Shown here: positions 5,355 to 10,805 of the stretch, one piece after another
Layout of the letters: the number at the start of each line of letters is the position of its first letter
Position numbering within the stretch: position 1 is the stretch's first letter
Assembly: GCA_016195115.1 (NCBI GenBank)
Contig: JACQAI010000711.1
Coordinates: 1 to 10,805, forward strand
Direction of reading: 5' to 3'
Source: Pseudomonadota bacterium
Lineage (GTDB): Bacteria; Pseudomonadota; Alphaproteobacteria; Elsterales; Elsteraceae
Length of the DNA: 10,805 nt
Program-made: the position numbers and the translations under genes
Notes under the pieces: generated by a model
Database searches by the model: none
Seen by the model: the letters and a program-made list of their open reading frames with translations, nothing else
Told to the model about the DNA's origin: nothing

Positions 5355-6356
5355 CTAGCTCAGCCAGTCGGGGACCGGCAGGTTCTTTTCGCGCAGGAAC
5401 GCTGGATTGAACAGCTTGGTGGCGTAGCGCGTGCCGTAGTCGGCCAGGATGGTGACGATGGTGTGGCCTGGCCCGAGCTCGCGTGCGACCTTGGCCGCGC
5501 CCGCGACGTTGATCCCGGTCGAGCCGCCGACCAGCAGACCTTCGCCGCGCAACAGATCGAAGATCACCGCCACCGCCTCCTCGTCGGTGACGCGTAGCCA
5601 GGCGTCGATCGGCGCGCCCTCGAGGTTCTTGGTGATGCGGTTGTTGCCGATGCCCTCGGTGATCGAGCTGCCCTCGGGCTTGAGCTCGCCCGTGGCGTAG
5701 AAATTGTAGAGCCCGGAGCCCATCGGATCGGTCAGCACGGTCTTGATCTTGGGGTTGCGCCCCTTGAGCGCGATCGCCACACCCGCGAGCGTGCCGCCAG
5801 TGCCGACCGAGCAGGCGAAGGCGTCGACCTTGCCGTCGGTCTGATTCCAGATCTCTGGCCCCGTGCTCTCGACATGGCCCTGGCGGTTGGCAACATTGTC
5901 GAACTGATTGGCCCAAATCGCCCCATGGGGCGATTTGGCTGCGATTTCTTCGGCGAGCCGGCCGGAGTAGCGCACATAGTTGTTGGGATCGCTGTAGGGC
6001 ACCGCGGGCACCAGCCGGAGGTCGGCGCCGCACAGTTTCAGCATATCCTTCTTTTCCTGGCTCTGGGTCTCCGGCATGACGATCACGGTGCGATAGCCGC
6101 GCGCTGCGCCGACCAGCGCCAACCCGATGCCGGTGTTGCCGGCGGTGCCCTCGACGATCACGCCACCGGGCTTGAGGAGCCCGCGCTGCTCGGCGTCGCG
6201 CACGATGTACCAGGCGGCGCGATCCTTGACCGAGCCGCCCGGGTTGAGGAACTCCGCCTTGCCCAGGATGGTGCAGCCGGTCTCCTCGGAGACCTTGCGC
6301 AGCTTGATGAGCGGCGTGTTGCCGATAGTCGGGATGAAGCCGTCGCGAACGTCCAT
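5355..6356 (-). CDS. PLP-dependent cysteine synthase (O-acetylserine sulfhydrylase-like)
   Basis: A 333-residue fold-type II PLP enzyme expected to make cysteine from O-acetylserine and sulfide in the cytoplasm. PLP lysine is Lys44 in NPGGSVKDRAAW; the substrate loop is GTAGNTG (70-76), and the phosphate cup is GTGGT in SVGTGGTLAGV. The TGPEIWNQTDGKVDAF and SSITEGIGNNRITKN blocks match the family. CysK/CysM normally have TSGNTG in the loop; the GTAGNTG variant with the ANQFDNVANRQ segment points to the cysteine synthase branch shared by alphaproteobacteria and fungi rather than E. coli CysK. I chose ATG 6356 because the family start (MDVRDGFIPTIGNTPLIKL) begins there with GGATGG six bases upstream; the longer in-frame reading has no family content. 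A 26-bp palindrome lies within codons for K-S-P-H-G-A-I-W. It is divergent from the amidase gene. Confidence 0.9.
   Translation of the reverse strand: MDVRDGFIPTIGNTPLIKLRKVSEETGCTILGKAEFLNPGGSVKDRAAWYIVRDAEQRGLLKPGGVIVEGTAGNTGIGLALVGAARGYRTVIVMPETQSQEKKDMLKLCGADLRLVPAVPYSDPNNYVRYSGRLAEEIAAKSPHGAIWANQFDNVANRQGHVESTGPEIWNQTDGKVDAFACSVGTGGTLAGVAIALKGRNPKIKTVLTDPMGSGLYNFYATGELKPEGSSITEGIGNNRITKNLEGAPIDAWLRVTDEEAVAVIFDLLRGEGLLVGGSTGINVAGAAKVARELGPGHTIVTILADYGTRYATKLFNPAFLREKNLPVPDWLS
5913..5938. repeat. perfect 26-bp palindrome inside the cysteine synthase gene
   Basis: The half-site CCAAATCGCCCCA (5913-5925) is followed directly by its exact reverse complement (5926-5938), with no spacer and no mismatch; pairing stops at 5912/5939. 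Because of this symmetry, both strands encode NRPMGRFG in one of their frames. In the gene it covers the codons for part of A-K-S-P-H-G-A-I-W and uses AAA, GGG and ATT where this GC-rich gene mostly uses AAG, GGC and ATC. Confidence 0.9.
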
Positions 6357-6558
6357 GGTGCGCCATCCGAGGGCCGGCCGAGTCTGCCTACCATGAAACG
6401 ATCGCAGGGCCACCGCAACCCCAGGGGGCGTCCGATGCCGCATGATTCTCCATCGAACGAGGACTGGACGGATCTCGCCACACTCTGCCAGTTTTAGCGC
6501 GGACGATGGCCGAGAGCGCGCGGCATTCGGTGTGCAGGATAGGGACGGAGCCCGAGAC
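6357..6558. promoter_or_regulatory. divergent intergenic region between cysteine synthase and amidase
   Basis: 202 bases separate the start codons of two oppositely transcribed genes, so promoters for both should lie here. I found no convincing -35/-10 pair on either strand. Visible items are the weak GGATGG (6363-6368, minus) serving cysteine synthase, AGGGGG (6423-6428, plus) before a tiny ORF, and AGGGACGGAG (6541-6550) serving the amidase. Confidence 0.4.
6435..6497 (+). CDS. possible 20-residue leader peptide
   Basis: ATG 6435 opens a 20-codon frame (peptide MPHDSPSNEDWTDLATLCQF) ending with TAG at 6495-6497. AGGGGG at 6423-6428 lies six bases upstream, a good Shine-Dalgarno position. 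It precedes the amidase start by 61 bases on the same strand and could be a leader or upstream ORF. There is no family resemblance, no clear amino-acid run typical of attenuators, and no obvious hairpin pair after it. It may be chance. Confidence 0.15.
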   Translation: MPHDSPSNEDWTDLATLCQF

Positions 6559-7998
6559 ATGAGCGAAGCGCTCTGCGCCCTGCCGGCCGTGGTGCTGCGC
6601 GAGCAGATCGCCCGCCACGCGGTGTCGCCGGTTGAGCTGACGCGCGCCGTGCTGGACCGCGCCGAACAGCTGCAGCCGATGCTGAACTGCTTCATCACCA
6701 TCTGTCGCGACCAAGCGTTGCGCGAGGCGGCCGCGGCGGAGCGCGCGGTGATGGACGGCGAGCCGCTCGGGCTGCTGCATGGGATTCCGTTCACGGTGAA
6801 GGATCTGGTGAATACGCGCGGCGTGCGGACGACCTTCGGGTCCCTGCTGTTCGCCGACAACGTGCCCGATCAGGACGCCGTGGCGGTGGCCCGGCTGCGG
6901 CAGCACGGGGCGATCCTCGTGGGCAAGACGACGACACCCGAATTCGGCGCGAAATGCCTGACCGATGCGCCGCTGTTCGGGCGCACGCGCAATGCCTGGA
7001 GCGCGGCCCATACGTGCGGCGGGTCGAGCGGCGGCGCCGCGGTCGCGGTCGCCGCCGGCCTGGCGCCGATCGCGGTCGCAACCGATGGCGGCGGATCGAC
7101 GCGTATCCCGGCCGCCTGCAACGGCGTCGTCGGGCTCAAGCAGAGCAACGGCGTGATCCCGCACAGCCAGGTGCAGGATGCGTTCGGCAACTACACCTAC
7201 GTCACGCCGATGACCCGGACCGTCGCCGACACGGCGCTGATGCTCCAGGCGATGGCCGGACCCGACGACAGCGACCCATGGTCGATCGGCGTGCCCGTGC
7301 CGGACTATCTCTCGGCGGCGCAGCCCGAGGGCGATCTCCGCGGGCGTCGGATCCTGTTCTGCGCCGCGCCGCCCGGTCGCCCGGTCGCGGCCGCGGTGAC
7401 CGAGGCGTTCGCGACCGCGCTGACGCGGTTGCGCGCGCTCGGTGCGGAGCTCGTTGAGCTGTCGGCGGCGGCCGACATCTTCGAGATCGAGCCGCTGTGG
7501 CGCGCCATCAACCACACGACCTGGCGCGCCCGCTTCGCCGACATGGCGGCCAAGAGCGCCAACCGGATGAGCCCGTCGCTGCTGCGCCAGCTCGCGCTGG
7601 CTTCGGCGGTGAGCGGACCCGACTACCAGCAGGCAATGTTCGGCCGCGCGGCGCTGTTCCGGCGAGTCCAAGGGCTGCTCGCGGACCATGATTTCCTGGT
7701 GACGCCGACCCTGTCCTGCCCGGCGCCGCCGATCGAACAGGATCTCTTCGAGCCGCTCGAGATCGACGGTCGGCGCTATCCGGATCTGCGCGCCAACTGG
7801 TTTCCCTGGACCATGCCGTTCAATCTGACCGGCCACCCGGCGGTCAGCCTGCCGTGCAGCTTCGACGCCGCCGGCCTGCCGATCGGACTCCAGATCGTCG
7901 GCCGCTTTCGCGCCGAGATGGACGTCCTGCGGCTGGCGGCGCTGTTCGAAGCGTCCCAGGACGTGCTGGCTCGCTGGCCGGCTCTCGATATGGCATAG
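6559..7998 (+). CDS. amidase-signature family hydrolase
   Basis: A 479-residue cytoplasmic amidase of the amidase-signature (AS) family, which cleaves C-N amide bonds with a Ser-cisSer-Lys triad. All three residues are visible: Lys81 in GIPFTVKDLV, cis-Ser156 in CGGSSGGAA and nucleophile Ser180 in TDGGGSTRIPAACNGVVGLK, with the usual 24-residue Ser-Ser spacing. The C-terminal FNLTGHPAVSLPC and GLPIGLQIVGR blocks also match. I chose ATG 6559 because AGGGACGGAG ends eight bases upstream and the family N-terminus (start, then an L-R-E-Q-I-A helix and S-P-V-E-L) follows directly; an earlier in-frame ATG at 6442 would add 39 residues of non-family sequence. HyuB follows after 71 bases, suggesting one operon. 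The substrate is unknown: AS members include GatA, aryl/fatty amidases and allophanate hydrolases, and it is not GatA by context. Confidence 0.9.
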   Translation: MSEALCALPAVVLREQIARHAVSPVELTRAVLDRAEQLQPMLNCFITICRDQALREAAAAERAVMDGEPLGLLHGIPFTVKDLVNTRGVRTTFGSLLFADNVPDQDAVAVARLRQHGAILVGKTTTPEFGAKCLTDAPLFGRTRNAWSAAHTCGGSSGGAAVAVAAGLAPIAVATDGGGSTRIPAACNGVVGLKQSNGVIPHSQVQDAFGNYTYVTPMTRTVADTALMLQAMAGPDDSDPWSIGVPVPDYLSAAQPEGDLRGRRILFCAAPPGRPVAAAVTEAFATALTRLRALGAELVELSAAADIFEIEPLWRAINHTTWRARFADMAAKSANRMSPSLLRQLALASAVSGPDYQQAMFGRAALFRRVQGLLADHDFLVTPTLSCPAPPIEQDLFEPLEIDGRRYPDLRANWFPWTMPFNLTGHPAVSLPCSFDAAGLPIGLQIVGRFRAEMDVLRLAALFEASQDVLARWPALDMA

Positions 7999-8069
7999 CG
8001 ATTGTTGTTAACTTTGGTCCGCAGCGCTCTCCCGATCCGCAGGCGCGGCCCCGACAGCCGGAACCCCCC

Positions 8070-9728
8070 ATGACACTCGTCGATCCCATCGTCGCCTCGG
8101 TCATCCAGCATCGCCTGCTCGCGATCGTCGAGGAGATGGGCGAGGCGATGCTGCGCACCGCCTATTCCCAGATCCTCAACTCCAGCCGCGACTTCTCGAC
8201 GGCGATCTGCGATCTCGACGGCCGGTTGATCGCCCAAGCCGAGCACGTGCCGATCCACGTCGGCGCGCTGCCCTACGCCGCCCAGGCGATGACCGACTTC
8301 TTCAAGGGCGACATCCACCCGGGCGACATCTTCCTGCTCAACGACCCCTATCACGGCGGCAATCACTTGCCCGATCTGACCGCGTTCGTGCCGGTGTTCG
8401 AGGGCGCGAGCCCTCGCTTCTGGTCGATCAACCGCGCCCATCAGAGCGATATCGGCGGCGCCACCCACGGCGCCTACAACGCCAGCGCCACCGACATCTG
8501 GCAGGAAGGCCTCCGGATCACGCCGCTGCGCCTGTATGACCGCGGCGTCGTGCGGCGCGACGTGCTCGAGATGATCTCGACCAACGTGCGCCATCCGCGC
8601 GACTTCCGCGGCGACTTGAACGCCATGATCGGTTCGGCGCGGGTCGGCGAGCGCCGGCTGCTCGCGCTCGCCGCCGAGTTCGGCTGGGAGATGACGCACG
8701 CCGCCATCGAGGCGATCCTCGACGGGGCCGAGCGCCAGTCGCGCGCCGTGATCGCGACCTGGAAGGACGGCGTCTACAAGGGCGTGGCGCTGCTCGACGA
8801 CGACGGCCGCGGCAACCAGGACATCGCGATCCGGGCCACGGTCACGAAAAAGGGCAGTGACCTGATCGTCGACCTCTCGGATTCGGATCCGCAGGTCACC
8901 AGCTTCGTCAATTCGTCGTATCCGAACATGCGCGCCGGCGTCGCGGTCGCGATCGCCTATCTGATCGAGCCCGAGACGCCCAAGAACGACGGGGCGTTCC
9001 GCCCCATCGAAGTGATCGCCAAGCCCGGCACGGTGGTGTGGGCCAACGAAGGTGCGCCCGTGACCCTGGCGACCAATCACTGCAGCCAGGAGATCGTCGA
9101 GGCGATCATCAAGGCGCTGGCGCCGGCGTGTCCTGACCGGGCCATGGCGGGCTGGGGCCGGCGCTTCCGTATCGCCATCCAGGGCCGCGATCCGCGCACC
9201 GACAAGCCGTTCATCTGGCACCTGTTCCAGGCGCGCCCGGGCGGCGGCGCCTCGCCGGCCGGCGACGGCTGGCCGGGCGCTGGCGAGTGGCAGGCCGCCG
9301 GCGGCATCAAGTTCGGCAGCCTCGAGGTCACCGAGGTGCGCTTCCCGTTGTTCTTCGCGCGCCATGAGTTCCGGCCGGATTCAGGCGGCGACGGCCAATA
9401 TCGCGGCGGCCCGGGCGGCGTGCTTGAGATGGTCGCCGAGATCGCCGAGCCGGCGCTCGGCAACACCGCCGGCGATGGCGTGCGCCACGGCGCCTGCGGC
9501 ATACTGGGTGGCAACGACGGCGCGCCGCACCGCTACATCCTGCATTCCGACGGCCAGCCGCCGCGCCCGATCCGCACCAAGGAGACCGGCATCGTGATCC
9601 GCCCCGGCGATCGCTTCATGATCGAGTCGGGCGGCGGCGGCGGCTGGGGCGAGCCGCGCAAGCGCACCGCCGCCGCGCGCGCCACCGATCTCGAAAGCGG
9701 TTTCGTCACACCAGCGAAGCAAGGCTGA
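8070..9728 (+). CDS. hyuB: HyuB: hydantoinase B / oxoprolinase-family subunit
   Basis: A 552-residue HyuB-family subunit, normal length. It opens with DPIVASVIQHRLLAIVEEMGE and AMLRTAYS, then DFSTAICDLDGRLIAQAEH. Next come LNDPYHGGNHLPDLT (His95, His99, Asp102) and NRAHQSDIGGATHG (His124, Asp127), which hold the conserved His/Asp positions expected near the metal or substrate site. It ends in the family's Gly-rich tail (SGGGGGWGEPRKR). Together with HyuA it would perform ATP-dependent ring opening of a cyclic amide (N-methylhydantoin or 5-oxoproline in characterised members), or carboxylation as in acetophenone carboxylase relatives. I chose ATG 8070 because it starts at the family N-terminus; the upstream in-frame extension overlaps the amidase gene and is basic, low-quality sequence. 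The ribosome-binding site is weak. HyuA starts four bases after its stop. Confidence 0.92.
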   Translation: MTLVDPIVASVIQHRLLAIVEEMGEAMLRTAYSQILNSSRDFSTAICDLDGRLIAQAEHVPIHVGALPYAAQAMTDFFKGDIHPGDIFLLNDPYHGGNHLPDLTAFVPVFEGASPRFWSINRAHQSDIGGATHGAYNASATDIWQEGLRITPLRLYDRGVVRRDVLEMISTNVRHPRDFRGDLNAMIGSARVGERRLLALAAEFGWEMTHAAIEAILDGAERQSRAVIATWKDGVYKGVALLDDDGRGNQDIAIRATVTKKGSDLIVDLSDSDPQVTSFVNSSYPNMRAGVAVAIAYLIEPETPKNDGAFRPIEVIAKPGTVVWANEGAPVTLATNHCSQEIVEAIIKALAPACPDRAMAGWGRRFRIAIQGRDPRTDKPFIWHLFQARPGGGASPAGDGWPGAGEWQAAGGIKFGSLEVTEVRFPLFFARHEFRPDSGGDGQYRGGPGGVLEMVAEIAEPALGNTAGDGVRHGACGILGGNDGAPHRYILHSDGQPPRPIRTKETGIVIRPGDRFMIESGGGGGWGEPRKRTAAARATDLESGFVTPAKQG

Positions 9729-9732
9729 GGCG

Positions 9733-10805
9733 ATGCTGCGCATCGGCATCGACGTCGGCGGCACGTTCACCGACCTGGTCGCGGTCGACCCGCGCGGCCA
9801 CGCCACTCTCGCCAAGGTGCCGTCGACCCCCGGGGATCCGTCGACTGGCGTGCTCGACGGCCTGGCGCGCCTGGCCGAGGTGCTCGGCCTCAGCCCGGCG
9901 GCGTTGCTGCGCGACACCGACCGCATCGTTCACGGCACGACCGTTGCGACCAACGCGCTGCTCGAAGGCAAGGGCGCCAAAGTCGGCATGCTGACCACCG
10001 AGGGCCATCGCGATGTCGTCGAGATGCGCGAGGGCCTGAAGTCCGACCGTTACAACCTGCGCATGCCGCCACCGGTGCAGCTGGTACCGCGCGCGCTGCG
10101 CTTGGCGGTGCGCGAGCGCGTGCGACCCGACGGACGTATCGAGATCCCGCTTGATCGGAGCGCGCTCGAGACCGCAATCGCGACCTTGCGCGACGCCAAG
10201 GTCGAGGCAATCGCGGTGTGCTACCTGCACGCTTGGCGCGACGCGCGCCACGAGCGCGCCACCGCCGAGTTGCTCGCCCGCATGCTGCCCGACGCCTACG
10301 TCGCGCTGTCGTCCGAGGTGCTGCCGCAGATCAAGGAGTTCGAGCGCTTCTCGACCACCGCGGTCAACGCCTATGTTGGCCCGGTGCTCGCGCGTTATCT
10401 CAAGCGGCTCGATGCGCGCCTGACCGAGGCCGGCTATGCCGGGCCAGTCCTGATCATGCAGTCGCACGGCGGCGTGCTGCCGATCGCCGATGCCGCGCGG
10501 CTCGCCGCCGGCGCCGTGCTGTCGGGCCCGGCCGGCGGCGTCGCGGGCAGCCGCTATGCCGCCAAGTTGCTCGGCGAAGGCAACTTCATCCCGTTCGACA
10601 TGGGCGGCACTTCGACCGACATCTCCCTGATCGTCGACGGCGCGCCGACCTTGGTGATGGATCGCGGCGTCGGCGGTCATCGCATCGCGCTCAACAGCCT
10701 CGACATCGTCAGCATCGGTGCCGGCGGCGGCTCGGTCGCGCGGGTCGACACCGGCGGCATCCTACATGTCGGGCCGGAGAGCGCCGGCGCCGATCCCGGC
10801 CCGGC
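9733..10805 (+). CDS. hyuA: HyuA: hydantoinase A / oxoprolinase ATP-binding subunit, 3' end cut
   Basis: The reading frame from ATG 9733 is open to the window end (357 complete codons; the family is usually about 690 residues), so roughly the N-terminal half is present. It shows the acetate/sugar-kinase-like ATP-binding motifs of this family: phosphate 1 at DVGGTFTD (7-14) and phosphate 2 at DMGGTSTD (289-296). Between them are RIVHGTTVATNALLEGKGAK and the Hydant_A_N-type pattern, then EVLPQIKEFERFSTTAVNAY and SGPAGGVAGS. HyuA binds ATP and activates the amide or carbonyl for HyuB. AAGG (9721-9724) lies eight bases upstream, and the start is four bases after the HyuB stop, so the two are cotranslated. 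HyuB precedes HyuA here, the reverse of the order in the naming operon. The exact reaction (hydantoinase, 5-oxoprolinase or carboxylase) cannot be decided. Confidence 0.93.
   Translation, partial: MLRIGIDVGGTFTDLVAVDPRGHATLAKVPSTPGDPSTGVLDGLARLAEVLGLSPAALLRDTDRIVHGTTVATNALLEGKGAKVGMLTTEGHRDVVEMREGLKSDRYNLRMPPPVQLVPRALRLAVRERVRPDGRIEIPLDRSALETAIATLRDAKVEAIAVCYLHAWRDARHERATAELLARMLPDAYVALSSEVLPQIKEFERFSTTAVNAYVGPVLARYLKRLDARLTEAGYAGPVLIMQSHGGVLPIADAARLAAGAVLSGPAGGVAGSRYAAKLLGEGNFIPFDMGGTSTDISLIVDGAPTLVMDRGVGGHRIALNSLDIVSIGAGGGSVARVDTGGILHVGPESAGADPGP

Noticed and set aside
6388..7836. 482-residue minus-strand frame opposite the amidase
   Set aside because: Composition of a shadow frame; the plus-strand amidase has all catalytic residues. 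The frame also crosses the divergent promoter region.
7999..8069. AT-rich patch with GTTAAC between amidase and HyuB as an internal promoter
   Set aside because: No -35/-10 pair with acceptable spacing; the 71-base gap fits an operon without it.
7776..9365. 529-residue minus-strand frame opposite HyuB
   Set aside because: Low-complexity composition typical of an antisense shadow; HyuB motifs on the plus strand explain the region.

Overview
The window is GC-rich chromosomal DNA with strong third-position GC, and the gene families and their arrangement suggest an alphaproteobacterium of the Rhodospirillales/Hyphomicrobiales type. That placement is inference from composition and family style; no rRNA or taxon-specific marker is present. 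No tRNA, rRNA, CRISPR array, insertion sequence or prophage gene was seen. No gene-free stretch exceeds about 200 bases.

Layout. (1) 1-219 is the C-terminal end of a CaiB/BaiF-type CoA-transferase entering from the left. (2) 363-3919, plus strand, is a tightly coupled pair encoding the inner-membrane half of a type I secretion system: an HlyB-like ABC exporter with a degenerate C39-like domain, and an HlyD-like adaptor whose TTG start overlaps the exporter stop. No TolC-type outer-membrane partner or RTX substrate lies in the window. (3) 3947-6356, minus strand, holds three genes: an orphan MlaC/Ttg2D periplasmic phospholipid-binding protein, a YciA-type acyl-CoA thioesterase, and a cysteine synthase. 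(4) 6559-10805, plus strand, is a probable catabolic operon: amidase-signature hydrolase, HyuB and HyuA (the last cut by the window end). It starts divergently from the cysteine synthase.

Functional reading. HyuA and HyuB are the two subunits of the ATP-dependent hydantoinase/5-oxoprolinase family, and the amidase could act on the opened product or on an amide precursor. The substrate cannot be named from sequence alone.

The most unusual signals are non-coding. A perfect 26-bp palindrome lies inside the cysteine synthase gene (5913-5938). A compact control region at 5252-5345, between the cysteine synthase and thioesterase genes, holds a terminator-like hairpin, a CRP-type inverted repeat and a 19-bp palindrome lying over a candidate promoter. 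A hairpin also ends three bases before the exporter start codon. I do not see a clearly new multi-gene system here; most genes belong to well-known families.
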